39,316 nt of DNA, from NCBI GenBank assembly GCA_045636925.1, contig JAZTYK010000023.1, positions 1 through 39,316 on the forward strand, written 5' to 3'. Shown here one piece after another: positions 1 to 6,977 of the stretch; position 1 is the stretch's first letter, and each line of letters starts with the position of its first letter. The notes under the pieces are model-generated. The model did not search any database. It saw nothing but the letters and a program-made list of their open reading frames with translations, and had not been told where the DNA came from. Made by a program: the position numbers and the translations under genes. The DNA comes from JAZTYK01 sp045636925 (GTDB lineage Bacteria; Bacillota; Clostridia; Oscillospirales; Butyricicoccaceae).

Positions 1-148
1 CCACAAGCATCTGCTTAATGCTGCTCGGTTCCCCGCCTGACATGGTTCACAGCGATGTGTTGCGTGGGACCGGCGCTGCGCCACAGGAAAGAACTGTGCT
101 GCGGAAGAGGCCGCTGCAGGGGCAGAAGCCGTTGCTGTATCATTGCAC
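1..148 (-). ncRNA. ffs: SRP RNA (4.5S/scRNA), 3' part outside window
   Basis: RNA scaffold of the signal recognition particle, binding Ffh for co-translational membrane targeting. Read on the minus strand, the domain IV core is clear: GTCAGGCGGGGAACCGAGC, with a GGAA tetraloop (plus-strand 29-32), the CAGG/AGCAGC internal-loop strands and the following ATTAAGCAGATG. About 100 nt lie between the likely transcript start (near 148) and this core, more than the 4.5S short form has, so a longer form with a 5' Alu-like arm is likely. The 3' half continues beyond base 1. In many Firmicutes dnaX follows; it would be to the left of this window. The core motif makes the call secure; the exact 5' end is inferred from the promoter. 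Confidence 0.88.
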
Positions 149-153
149 CCCAT

Positions 154-182
154 ATTATACAATAGTTTTTCCCCTTGCGCAA
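154..182 (-). promoter_or_regulatory. promoter of the SRP RNA
   Basis: Minus-strand -35 TTGCGC (177-182), 17-bp spacer and consensus -10 TATAAT (154-159). Transcription would start near 147-148 on a G-run, just before the SRP RNA. It lies back to back with the tRNA-Ser promoter. Confidence 0.8.
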
Positions 183-235
183 GGGTTTTTGCAAAAATGT
201 GGCAGGGACAAATGGGGCGAGAGCCCCGGATTCCC

Positions 236-264
236 TTGACAAATCGGGGGAAAACGGGTATCCT
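236..264 (+). promoter_or_regulatory. promoter of tRNA-Ser
   Basis: Consensus -35 TTGACA (236-241), 17-bp spacer, -10 TATCCT (259-264), ending 19 bp before the mature tRNA 5' end. Confidence 0.75.
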
Positions 265-283
265 ATAAAGGCAAAATTGATTT

Positions 284-374
284 GGAGATGTACCCAAGTG
301 GTTGAAGGGTCCGCACTCGAAATGCGGTAGGTGTGTAACAGCACGCGAGAGTTCGAATCTCTCCATCTCCGCCA
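284..374 (+). tRNA. tRNA-Ser (anticodon CGA)
   Basis: A 91-nt class II tRNA with encoded CCA. Acceptor strands GGAGATG and CATCTCC pair fully. The anticodon stem CCGCA/TGCGG carries the loop CTCGAAA with anticodon CGA (318-320), reading UCG. A long variable arm typical of Ser lies between the anticodon and T arms, and the T arm is GAGAG-TTCGAAT-CTCTC. Confidence 0.97.
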
Positions 375-378
375 AAAA

Positions 379-406
379 ACGACAGGTAAAACCTGTCGTT
401 TTTTCT
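379..406. terminator. bidirectional terminator, tRNA-Ser / MerR gene
   Basis: Nine-bp stem ACGACAGGT/ACCTGTCGT (379-387 with 391-399), AAA loop, T-run to the right and an A-run to the left. It ends the tRNA on the plus strand and the MerR gene (stop at 411) on the minus strand. Confidence 0.88.
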
Positions 407-410
407 TTTC

Positions 411-1136
411 TTATTTGCAATATGCTGCAATGGCTTCGCTGAGGAATGCCGCCGTGCCTTGGCCGTGGCGGTCGATATTGGCGCGGAAGCGCTCATCCGC
501 CACATACATCTGTCCAAGTCCCGCCAGAATGGGTTTGGTGCAGGTGTAGAAATTATCGGTGATATACTGCTGCAGCTTTGCGGCCACGGCCTGAGCTTCT
601 GCACTGGCTGGTGCTGCGCCGGCGGCCTTGCAGGCGGCAGCCTCTGCCAGCACACAGTCCATTCCGGCCATCATGGCGGCATAGCTGTCCTTGGTGTAGC
701 CCTTGCGCTTTTCTGCGTACTCGGCATAGGCATCGGTGTTGCCCCAGCGTTGCTGCACCTCGGCCTGATACTGCTCAAACTGACTGTTGTCAAATGCTTT
801 CATCACGTTTTCTCCTTTTCCGGCGTCGTCAATGGCGGCAATCAGTCGCTCCAGCCGCTCTTTTTTCAACGTCAACAGCTTCTTTTGCTCTGCCAGCACG
901 GCATCTTTGTTATAGTGAGGGGAGGCGAGGATCTCATAGATGCGCTTCAGCGGGAAGTCCAGCTCCCGATAAAAGAGGATCTCCTGCATCCGCAGCAGAG
1001 AAGTATCATCGTAAAAGCGGTATCCGGTTTGTTTGTCCACAGAAGCCGGCGACAGCAGGCCGATCTCGTGGTAATAGTGCAGCGTGCGCACGCTGACCCC
1101 GGTGAGTCGGGCAAATTCCTTGATTTGCAGCTTCAT
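411..1136 (-). CDS. MerR family regulator with TipAS drug-binding domain
   Basis: A 241-aa transcription activator of the TipAL/Mta type. The first ~70 residues form the MerR winged helix (IKEFARLTGVSVRTLHYYHE, then GLLSP and GYRFYDD). A dimerisation coiled coil follows (about 75-115), then a C-terminal TipAS-type ligand domain rich in aromatic residues (WGNTDAYAEYAEKRKGYT region and the end around residue 220). TipAS domains bind amphiphilic or thiopeptide antibiotics; the ligand here is unknown. I chose the start at 1136 because AGGAGG sits 7 nt upstream; a longer reading to 1208 would translate through the promoter. No obvious efflux gene lies next to it, so autoregulation or a distant target is likely. 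Confidence in the family is high. Confidence 0.93.
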   Translation of the reverse strand: MKLQIKEFARLTGVSVRTLHYYHEIGLLSPASVDKQTGYRFYDDTSLLRMQEILFYRELDFPLKRIYEILASPHYNKDAVLAEQKKLLTLKKERLERLIAAIDDAGKGENVMKAFDNSQFEQYQAEVQQRWGNTDAYAEYAEKRKGYTKDSYAAMMAGMDCVLAEAAACKAAGAAPASAEAQAVAAKLQQYITDNFYTCTKPILAGLGQMYVADERFRANIDRHGQGTAAFLSEAIAAYCK

Positions 1137-1155
1137 TTCTCCACCTCCTGCCTTT

Positions 1156-1186
1156 ATGCTACACCCTGACGTAACGGCAGAGTCAA
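1156..1186 (-). promoter_or_regulatory. MerR-type promoter/operator with 19-bp spacer
   Basis: Minus-strand -35 TTGACT (1181-1186) and -10 TAGCAT (1156-1161) are 19 bp apart instead of 17. The spacer and flanks carry an imperfect palindrome, ACTCTG...CAGGGT. A 19-bp spacer with an internal dyad is the hallmark of promoters remodelled by MerR proteins, so the regulator probably controls itself. Confidence 0.8.
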
Positions 1187-1195
1187 TGCCTTTTT

Positions 1196-1227
1196 TGAAA
1201 AAAGACACGGGAGCTTCGCCCCCGTGC
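1196..1227 (-). terminator. terminator of the DUF4392 gene
   Basis: On the minus strand a perfect 9-bp stem CACGGGGGC/GCTCCCGTG (one G-T pair) with a GAA loop is followed by TCTTTTTT. It lies 12 nt past the stop at 1239. Confidence 0.9.
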
Positions 1228-1238
1228 CATACGTACAG

Positions 1239-2129
1239 TTACAGACCGGCAGCCTTGCGCAGGGCGCGCAGGATGCTGAGGTTTTGCTCCATGCTCAGCC
1301 CGTCCACCATTCGTTCGGGGGTGCCCAGCACGCCGTCTACACCGCCGGCATCCAGTACCAGTTCTGCGCGGCGCAGTTCATCCGCATCCGAGGGCAGCAG
1401 GTCTTTGCCTGCATACAGGCTCAGCGCGGCTGCCAGACCCCAGCCCCACCAGTTGGAAACACCGGACACCAGGGTATAGTCCGCCGGCTCCCGCGCGCAC
1501 ACCAACGCGCCCAATGCAGCGGTTTTGCACACGGCATCTGTCATGATGCCCAGACCAAGCTCGTTGCCGCCGTCACCGATGGCAATGGTAATGGCATCGG
1601 TTTCGGCAAACAGAGTGTGCGTATCTCCCAGCAGATGGTCAATGGTCTTGCCCCGGAAGTTGTAATAATGCCCGTCAGCGGCCATGCCGGGGCGCTCCAA
1701 AGCGATGATATGGCTGGGCTGCAGTGTCTGCAGCAGCCGGCGGCAGGCCTCCGCACCGCCCTCCATGGGAATGGCATGCACCGGAATGCCGGAAACGGCA
1801 TCTTCACAGGCCGCGGCCACCACCCTGCGGCAGTTTTCGTCGGTGACCACATGGGTATCAATCCCCAGCGTATGCAGCGCATATGCCAGCGCCGCTACAC
1901 CGGCGGGACCGTCGGTTTCGGCAGCGCCGCCACCGTGCAGCACCGGAAAGCCGGTGACCAGCAGCACCCGCGAGGCCTGCTGCAAGGTCTTGCATAATGC
2001 AGGCAGATCGGGATCGGGTGCCAAAGACAAAATGCCGCGGTTGCCCGGGTCGGCCTCCCGCAGCACCTGCCAGATCGCGTCCAGCGCGGCGGTAATATCT
2101 AAAGTTGTATCGGCAACAGCTAAGGACAT
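1239..2129 (-). CDS. DUF4392 / D-glutamate cyclase-like protein
   Basis: A 296-aa protein that resembles the glutamate cyclase-like DUF4392 family, related to mitochondrial D-glutamate cyclase (DGLUCY). In that family the enzyme converts D-glutamate to 5-oxo-D-proline. Visible features are a Rossmann-like core (RVLLVTGFPVL), a glycine-rich stretch with DGPAG, the motif HYYNFRGKTIDH and the family signature AIGDGGNELGLG. No signal peptide or membrane segment is seen, so it is cytoplasmic. The start at 2129 has AAGGGTG 8 nt upstream; an ATG 48 nt further out lies next to a possible -10 and lacks a ribosome site. The gene stands alone between a MerR regulator and a divergent oxidoreductase. Family placement is from motif memory; activity on D-glutamate is inference. 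Confidence 0.82.
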   Translation of the reverse strand: MSLAVADTTLDITAALDAIWQVLREADPGNRGILSLAPDPDLPALCKTLQQASRVLLVTGFPVLHGGGAAETDGPAGVAALAYALHTLGIDTHVVTDENCRRVVAAACEDAVSGIPVHAIPMEGGAEACRRLLQTLQPSHIIALERPGMAADGHYYNFRGKTIDHLLGDTHTLFAETDAITIAIGDGGNELGLGIMTDAVCKTAALGALVCAREPADYTLVSGVSNWWGWGLAAALSLYAGKDLLPSDADELRRAELVLDAGGVDGVLGTPERMVDGLSMEQNLSILRALRKAAGL

Positions 2130-2161
2130 AATAACACCCTTTTCTTGTACAAATGGTTTTG

Positions 2162-2190
2162 TGACACATTCTGTCATTCAGTGTAGCATA
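2162..2190 (-). promoter_or_regulatory. possible -10 and operator of the DUF4392 gene
   Basis: A TATGCT -10-like box (2185-2190) on the minus strand is followed, at the expected start point, by the perfect inverted repeat TGACA-CATTC-TGTCA (2162-2176). No convincing -35 is seen. This is a candidate repressor site. Confidence 0.35.
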
Positions 2191-2270
2191 ATTTGTCGCA
2201 AAAGGGAAGTCTGCCGCGCCCTTTTCCCATTACGGAAAATAATCACGTTCTCTTTGCAAAAGATTGCTTG

Positions 2271-2295
2271 ACCTTGGCGATACTAATGCCGAGGT
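2271..2295 (+). promoter_or_regulatory. dyad overlapping the ribosome site of the FAD/Rieske gene
   Basis: ACCTTGGC (2271-2278) and GCCGAGGT (2288-2295) are complementary over 8 positions (one G-U pair) with a 9-nt loop. The right arm contains the GAGGT used as ribosome binding site for the ATG at 2303. In RNA it would hide that site; in DNA, preceded by TTGACC, it also resembles a MerR-type operator. Confidence 0.45.
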
Positions 2296-2302
2296 GATAT
2301 AC

Positions 2303-3598
2303 ATGGACTCTCTGTGGAAACAAAGCGCAGCCCGCCCCGCCTTCCCACCCCTGGAGGGAGATGCCAGCACCGATGTGCTGATCATCGGCGGCGGCATGGC
2401 AGGCTTGCTTTGTGCCAACGCCCTGCGGGAAGCGGGCATCGAACACCTGCTGATCGAGGCAGATACCATTTGCGGCGGCGTCACCGGCTGCACCACGGCA
2501 AAGATCACCCTGCAGCAGGGGGATCTGTACCATCATCTGCTGCAGACAAAGGGAGAAGAGCAGGCGCGGCTGTATCTGGCGGCCACCCGTGCCGCCATGC
2601 AGCGCTACCACACCCTTTGTCAGCGCATAGATTGCGATTACCGGCAGACCGATGCCTGGCTGTACACCACCCGGTCCACCGATTTGCTGGACAAGGAAGA
2701 AGCGGCGCTGAACAAGCTGGGCGTTGCCACCCGCCGCAGCCACGGGCTGCCCCTGCCCATGCCGGTGCAGGATGCCCTCTGCGTCCCGGATCAGGCGCAG
2801 TTTCACCCGTTAAAGTTCGCCTTTGCACTGGCGCAGGGGCTGCGGATCCACGAGCATACGGCGGCGCTGGCCTATGACGGCACCGGAGTACAGACCAATC
2901 GGGGGCATATCCGTGCCCAACGTATCCTGGTGTGCACCCATTTCCCCATCTTCAACAAGCACGGCGGCTATTTCCTCAAGCTGTATCAAGACCGCTCCTA
3001 TGTGCTGGCACTGAAAGGCGCAGAACCGGTGCATGGCATGTATCTGGATGCCTGCGGCGGTCTTTCCTTCCGTGACGCCGGAGAATACCTGCTGCTGGGC
3101 GGCGGCAGCCACCGTACCGGCAAACAGGGCGGCGGCTGGGCAGCGCTGGAGGCATTTGCCCGCCAGCATTATCCCAAGGCCAACGTCCAGATGCGCTGGG
3201 CCACCCAGGACTGCATGAGTCTGGACGGCATTCCCTATGTGGGACGGTACAGCGCCACAGCCCTCGATGTGTATGTGGCCACCGGCTTTCACAAATGGGG
3301 CATGACCGGCAGCATGATGGCAGCCCTGCTGCTGCGGGACCTGCTGGAGGGCAGGCCTTCGCCCCTTGCCCAGGTGCTGGATCCAGGTCGCAGCATGCTG
3401 CACCCGCAACTGTTTCTCAATGGGCTGGAGGCGGTGAAAAATCTGCTGCGTCCTTCTCGCCCCCGCTGTCCGCATATGGGCTGTGCCCTGCAGTGGAATG
3501 CCCAGGAGCACACGTGGGATTGCCCCTGCCACGGATCCCGCTTCACTGCCGCCGGCAAGCTGCTGGAAAACCCCGCCACCGGTGATCTTCGGCAATAA
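2303..3598 (+). CDS. FAD-dependent oxidoreductase with C-terminal Rieske 2Fe-2S domain
   Basis: A 431-aa soluble flavoprotein of the DAO/glycine oxidase-like superfamily. An N-terminal dinucleotide-binding motif, DVLIIGGGMAGLLCA (residues 24-38), is followed by a substrate domain with GFHKWGMTGSMMAALL near the end of the FAD fold. The last ~45 residues carry Rieske ligands: CPHMGC (C389, H391) and CPCHGSRF (C407, H410). The arrangement matches the YhfW-type family, whose members are usually somewhat longer (about 500 aa), so the Rieske domain is compact here. The start at 2303 is set by GAGGTG 8 nt upstream. Substrate unknown; the fold and cofactors are well supported. It diverges from the DUF4392 gene and ends at a shared terminator. 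Confidence 0.93.
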   Translation: MDSLWKQSAARPAFPPLEGDASTDVLIIGGGMAGLLCANALREAGIEHLLIEADTICGGVTGCTTAKITLQQGDLYHHLLQTKGEEQARLYLAATRAAMQRYHTLCQRIDCDYRQTDAWLYTTRSTDLLDKEEAALNKLGVATRRSHGLPLPMPVQDALCVPDQAQFHPLKFAFALAQGLRIHEHTAALAYDGTGVQTNRGHIRAQRILVCTHFPIFNKHGGYFLKLYQDRSYVLALKGAEPVHGMYLDACGGLSFRDAGEYLLLGGGSHRTGKQGGGWAALEAFARQHYPKANVQMRWATQDCMSLDGIPYVGRYSATALDVYVATGFHKWGMTGSMMAALLLRDLLEGRPSPLAQVLDPGRSMLHPQLFLNGLEAVKNLLRPSRPRCPHMGCALQWNAQEHTWDCPCHGSRFTAAGKLLENPATGDLRQ

Positions 3599-3635
3599 AA
3601 AGTCCCCAATGGAGGTTTCCATTGGGGACGCTTTG
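3596..3635. terminator. bidirectional terminator, FAD/Rieske gene and deacetylase gene
   Basis: Perfect 12-bp stem GTCCCCAATGGA/TCCATTGGGGAC (3602-3613 with 3618-3629), 4-nt loop. Five Ts follow on the minus strand; a T-rich run follows on the plus strand. It sits between converging genes. Confidence 0.9.
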
Positions 3636-3645
3636 CTTGTATTTG

Positions 3646-4695
3646 TTATTTCTTGGGGAACAGATAGGGCTGGTCTTCGGGGGTCAGCTTGTCAAAGCTA
3701 AAGCCAAGGGCCCGGAAACGGCTGATCAGCTCTGGCAGAGCCTTTACCGTCTCGGTGCGGGACTTGGCATCGTGCATCAGCACGATACCGCGGTTCTTGC
3801 TGCCCACATACTTCATGACAAAGTCCACCAGTTCAGCGGCGGTTGCCTTGCTGTTCTGACCGGAGTCTTCGTTGGACAGATTCCAGTCGTGGCACACAAA
3901 GCCACGGCGCTGCATCTCTGCCAGAATGGCATCGGCAGTGGCCTTGTTATAACTGTTGCGGCTGCCGCCGGGGCAACGGAACAGCTGGGGCGCAACACCG
4001 GTGGCGTTTTTGATCTCGGTATAGATCTTATAGGCATCTTCCAGATAAGATTCCACCGAAGCGTAAACGGTCTTGTAGTCGTGAGAATACGTATGGAAAG
4101 CCAGGGTATGTCCCTCTGCAACAATGCGGCGCAGGCGGTCGGGGGTAGCGCTGTAGCCGTTGTGCAGCACAAAGAAGGTTGCCTTGATGTTCTCCTGCTT
4201 CAAAATGTCCAGGATCTCATCGGTGCGGTCGGTGGGGCCATCGTCAAAGGTCAGATGGATCACCTTGTCCCGAACGGTAGTGGCGTTATAAGGCTGCGCA
4301 GCATAAAAATCGGGATACAGCTTTTGATAGGCGAGCTCGTCGGGATCGGTAGAGGTATCGGGATTCCATGCGGGCACATCACTGCCACTGTTGCCGCTAT
4401 TACCGCTGTTATCACCGGAGCTTCCGCTGTTGTCGCCGTCGCCGGAGTTGCTGCCGTCATTCTTGTTTTCCAGCTGACCCTGCAGATCGGCCACCTGATC
4501 CTTCAGGTCAGAAACCTGCTTGTCCGCATCGGCCAAAGCCTGCTCCAGATCGGCCAGCTTGTCACGCAGCGTGCTGCCCTGCATCCAAAAATAAACTGCG
4601 GCACCGATTGCCACGGCAAGTGCCAGTGCCAGGCAGACGATGGGGATCAGATAAGGCGAGCGGGTGCCCCGGTGGGTGTGTTTGGCGTAGTTCAT
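3646..4695 (-). CDS. membrane-anchored polysaccharide deacetylase (NodB domain)
   Basis: A 349-aa cell-surface carbohydrate esterase of family CE4, expected to remove N- or O-acetyl groups from peptidoglycan or another surface glycan. An N-terminal membrane anchor (about 15-37) is followed by a coiled coil (43-76), then a low-complexity linker of Ser, Gly, Asn and Asp (80-106), then the NodB domain. All CE4 motifs are visible: TFDDGP (D151, D152), HTYSH (metal ligands H201, H205), RCPGG (R240), DWN (D270) and LMHD (H308). The linker places the enzyme away from the membrane. The start at 4695 has AGGAGG 7 nt upstream, and a strong promoter precedes it. The gene is monocistronic between terminators. 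Confidence 0.95.
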   Translation of the reverse strand: MNYAKHTHRGTRSPYLIPIVCLALALAVAIGAAVYFWMQGSTLRDKLADLEQALADADKQVSDLKDQVADLQGQLENKNDGSNSGDGDNSGSSGDNSGNSGNSGSDVPAWNPDTSTDPDELAYQKLYPDFYAAQPYNATTVRDKVIHLTFDDGPTDRTDEILDILKQENIKATFFVLHNGYSATPDRLRRIVAEGHTLAFHTYSHDYKTVYASVESYLEDAYKIYTEIKNATGVAPQLFRCPGGSRNSYNKATADAILAEMQRRGFVCHDWNLSNEDSGQNSKATAAELVDFVMKYVGSKNRGIVLMHDAKSRTETVKALPELISRFRALGFSFDKLTPEDQPYLFPKK

Positions 4696-4765
4696 ATCGA
4701 AACCTCCTGTAGAAGAACAAAGCAAAAATCATATTCTGCCGGAAACCGTGCCAACAGATAAACAC

Positions 4766-4794
4766 ATTATACAACAAACTTCAGCAGAAGTAAA
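4766..4794 (-). promoter_or_regulatory. promoter of the polysaccharide deacetylase gene
   Basis: Minus-strand -35 TTTACT (4789-4794), 17-bp spacer, -10 TATAAT (4766-4771). The leader to the ATG is about 65 nt. Confidence 0.75.
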
Positions 4795-4863
4795 TTCCTT
4801 TTCGTCGGAGAAATTTTGCCAGCCCGTTTGACAAACCGGACAGATGCGGGCGCATGAAACCAA

Positions 4864-4901
4864 AGCAAAAAACACCCCCAGCGGAACTTCCGCCGGGGGT
4901 T
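4864..4901 (-). terminator. terminator of the NlpC/P60 lipoprotein gene
   Basis: On the minus strand ACCCCCGGCGGAA pairs with TTCCGCTGGGGGT around a minimal loop, followed by GTTTTTTGC. It begins 15 nt past the stop. Confidence 0.88.
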
Positions 4902-4915
4902 GCTGTAATCATGTG

Positions 4916-6109
4916 TCAGTTGGTTTCTCCGTACAGCAGTGCCAGCACCTGTGCCGCCGACAGGTTGCGCACACCCTCCGGGTCGGAGAGTACACCGCTG
5001 CCGCTGACGTCCCAGGTAAAGCGTCCCAGCACCTCGTTGCCGGCAAAGGAGGTGTATTCCGCAAAGTCCTTCAGCGCCACCGGATACCGCTGATACCATT
5101 CGGGGTGATAGGTCTTCATGTAGCGGTCTGCCAGCTGATAGGCCTGGCAATCCTTGCTGTTGCCCAGCGCAGAAAGCTGCACACCGCCACCGGCATAGCC
5201 CAGACGGGAGTTGGTGGGGGAAGAGTGCGCAAACACCACACTGCCGTCATCGCAGGTGCCAAGGCATACCCAAACATGACCGGGCTTGCTGATGATGTCG
5301 CCGGGCAGCAGCTTGCCGTCACCGGGGGTGATCTCCTCCCGCAGCCAGCTGCCCCAGCCGTATTCGGCAAAGGTCTTGGCCATCTTGTTGGCGCCCATCA
5401 CATAGCCGGCATTGCCCGACTCGGTGTTCATCACATGATATAGCATCCAGCCCACATAGCCCGAGCAGTCCAATCCGGCATAGTAATATTCATTCCACTT
5501 GCCGTAGGGGTAATAACTGACGGTATGGTCTTTGGCGCGATAGTTAAAACGCATGGTCTGGTGGTCAAAAAAGGCGGCCCAGGAGGCGGCAATGCCGATG
5601 CTGCGGGCCTCGGGCGATGCTCCGTCGTCCTGCCAGTTCCAGCCACCGCCATAGATATACAGCGCCCGTCCCACCGGCATCAAAGCGGTGCGCAGCAGAT
5701 TTTTCACGGTTTTTTCACCGGGAACTGCGGTAACGGGGGTGGTCAAGTCCACGTCTTCATCGGCGGGCAGGGCTTCCAGGGCGGTGAGCTTGCCCTCTTT
5801 CACGGTGATGCGGTAAGAATAGCCCCGCTTCAGCTGATTCTGCAGGGCATAGGGCTCTCCGGTCACCGGGTCGGTTACCGTATTGTCTACTGTAAACAGA
5901 TGCTCGGTATCTCCCTCATAAAAGCGATACTGAAAGGTATCCTTTTCTTCCGCGCTGACGTTGCCGTAATGATATACGCCTGCATAGGTAACCTCCAGGG
6001 TCTGCTCTTTGGGCTGTGAGGCAGTGGGGGTACAGCCGCAAAGCAGGACAAGGGCCAAAAACAAAGACAGCAGCGGCAACAGCCTGCGCTGGCAAGGGGT
6101 TTGACGCAT
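4916..6109 (-). CDS. NlpC/P60-type cell-wall hydrolase lipoprotein
   Basis: A 397-aa exported lipoprotein likely to cleave cell-wall peptides. The signal peptide has a lipobox LCGC with lipidated C26. A middle region of about 100 residues has no recognised domain. The C-terminal half is an NlpC/P60 papain-like domain: catalytic Cys in LDCSGYVGW (C215), His in KPGHVW (H278) and another His in VFAHSSP (H294). The sequence GYVMGANKMAKTF between them suits a substrate-cleft insert. The start at 6109 has GAGGTG 7 nt upstream. It is followed by its own terminator and is not coupled to the neighbouring deacetylase, although both act on the envelope. The exact bond cut cannot be read from sequence. 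Confidence 0.9.
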   Translation of the reverse strand: MRQTPCQRRLLPLLSLFLALVLLCGCTPTASQPKEQTLEVTYAGVYHYGNVSAEEKDTFQYRFYEGDTEHLFTVDNTVTDPVTGEPYALQNQLKRGYSYRITVKEGKLTALEALPADEDVDLTTPVTAVPGEKTVKNLLRTALMPVGRALYIYGGGWNWQDDGASPEARSIGIAASWAAFFDHQTMRFNYRAKDHTVSYYPYGKWNEYYYAGLDCSGYVGWMLYHVMNTESGNAGYVMGANKMAKTFAEYGWGSWLREEITPGDGKLLPGDIISKPGHVWVCLGTCDDGSVVFAHSSPTNSRLGYAGGGVQLSALGNSKDCQAYQLADRYMKTYHPEWYQRYPVALKDFAEYTSFAGNEVLGRFTWDVSGSGVLSDPEGVRNLSAAQVLALLYGETN

Positions 6110-6228
6110 AAAAAAACACCTCGCTCATGTGTGTTTGCTTATTCACAGTATGCCATGCCTTGGGATATTTGTAAAGAAAGGAGACGGTAAGAAGAGCAAA
6201 AACAGGGGCAGGGCAAATAAAAAGCAAA

Positions 6229-6256
6229 AGACAGGCCGCGGGGCCTGTCTTTTTTG
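6229..6256. terminator. terminator hairpin after the small coiled-coil gene
   Basis: Nine-bp stem AGACAGGCC/GGCCTGTCT (6229-6237 with 6242-6250), GCGG loop. On the minus strand it is followed by TTTTGCTTTTT, ending the gene whose stop is at 6260; a T-run also follows on the plus strand. Confidence 0.85.
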
Positions 6257-6259
6257 TGC

Positions 6260-6505
6260 TTACGATGCCAGCGCTTCGGCATCTTCCTCCGGCTGCGTAT
6301 CGGGCGCGGCCATGGCGGCATCAAACAGCCGCCGCACCATGCCGGTAGAAAACCGGCTTCGGGCACGGGCCTGGGTCTCGGGGGTCAGCAGCCCCTCCTT
6401 GCGCAGCGCCCGGAGTTCCTTTGCCTTTTTCCGCATCCGCTCCAGCTCCTTGTCTAGGCTGCCGATGGCGGCGTTGGCGGTGGGGTCAGAATAAGTTTTG
6501 CTCAT
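6260..6505 (-). CDS. small conserved-looking coiled-coil protein, function unknown
   Basis: An 81-aa soluble protein. It opens with SDPTANAAIGSLDKELERM, continues with a basic, probably helical stretch (RKKAKELRALRKEG, about 22-40) and ends in an acidic tail. I do not recognise a characterised family. The TANAAIGSLD opening recalls small proteins annotated only as hypothetical in gut Clostridia, which is memory and not proof. The start at 6505 has a perfect AAGGAGG; a reading from 6562 would run through the leader. It has its own strong promoter, a roughly 145-nt leader with several hairpins and a terminator, so it is a separate, probably regulated unit. Confidence 0.75.
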   Translation of the reverse strand: MSKTYSDPTANAAIGSLDKELERMRKKAKELRALRKEGLLTPETQARARSRFSTGMVRRLFDAAMAAPDTQPEEDAEALAS

Positions 6506-6652
6506 ATGTGTTACCTCCTTGCAAGATGGGTGGATGTTTTCGCGTTTGCAGGAAGGCAACAAAAAAGCTTATTCCTGCAAACGGGCAGACTTCACCTGTG
6601 AAATCTACATACCTTTGCAAAAATAAGCACATACCGCTTATATTGATTTGTT
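6506..6652 (-). promoter_or_regulatory. structured 5' leader of the small coiled-coil gene
   Basis: About 145 nt between the predicted transcript start and the ATG hold three inverted repeats. ATAAGC/GCTTAT has a 7-nt loop; AGATTTCA/TGAAGTCT has a 4-nt loop; and a perfect 11-bp pair GTTTGCAGGAA/TTCCTGCAAAC (6544-6554 with 6572-6582) has a 17-nt loop. No T-box motif and no U-run after the last stem. I cannot match it to a known riboswitch. Confidence 0.5.
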
Positions 6653-6658
6653 GGCACG

Positions 6659-6687
6659 ATCATAGCATGCTTTGCCCGATTTGTCAA
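6659..6687 (-). promoter_or_regulatory. promoter of the small coiled-coil gene
   Basis: Consensus -35 TTGACA (6682-6687), 17-bp spacer, -10 TATGAT (6659-6664) on the minus strand. Confidence 0.8.
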
Positions 6688-6721
6688 GAATATCCTCTCG
6701 GGAACAAAGCCCTTGCAAAAC

Positions 6722-6755
6722 AAAAGGAAAAAGCAGGCCGTTTGACCTGCTTTTT
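6722..6755 (-). terminator. terminator of the initiator tRNA
   Basis: Ten-bp stem AAAAAGCAGG/CCTGCTTTTT (6728-6737 with 6746-6755), 8-nt loop, ending in TTTTTCCTTTT on the minus strand, immediately after the CCA end. Confidence 0.88.
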
Positions 6756-6758
6756 CAG

Positions 6759-6836
<78 letters not shown>

Positions 6837-6858
6837 ATATTCACTTGAGTGCTTATAT

Positions 6859-6887
6859 AGAATACCACAAGTTTTCCCCAATGTCAA
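6859..6887 (-). promoter_or_regulatory. promoter of the initiator tRNA
   Basis: Consensus -35 TTGACA (6882-6887), 17-bp spacer, -10 TATTCT (6859-6864), about 22 bp before the tRNA 5' end. Confidence 0.8.
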
Positions 6888-6917
6888 GAAAAAAATCACA
6901 AATCTTACCAACATCTT

Positions 6918-6956
6918 TCGACAACAAAACAGGCACCCCATTCGGAGTGCCTGTTT
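6918..6956 (-). terminator. terminator of the ynzC-xpaC-telA-TPM operon
   Basis: Ten-bp stem AAACAGGCAC/GTGCCTGTTT (6927-6936 with 6947-6956), then TTTTGTTGT on the minus strand, 21 nt after the TPM stop. Confidence 0.85.
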
Positions 6957-6977
6957 GTATCGGTTTCACAAAAAACT

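Noticed and set aside
3622..4761. 379-aa plus-strand frame
   Set aside because: Opposite the polysaccharide deacetylase, whose CE4 motifs are complete; the frame spans that gene's terminator and promoter.
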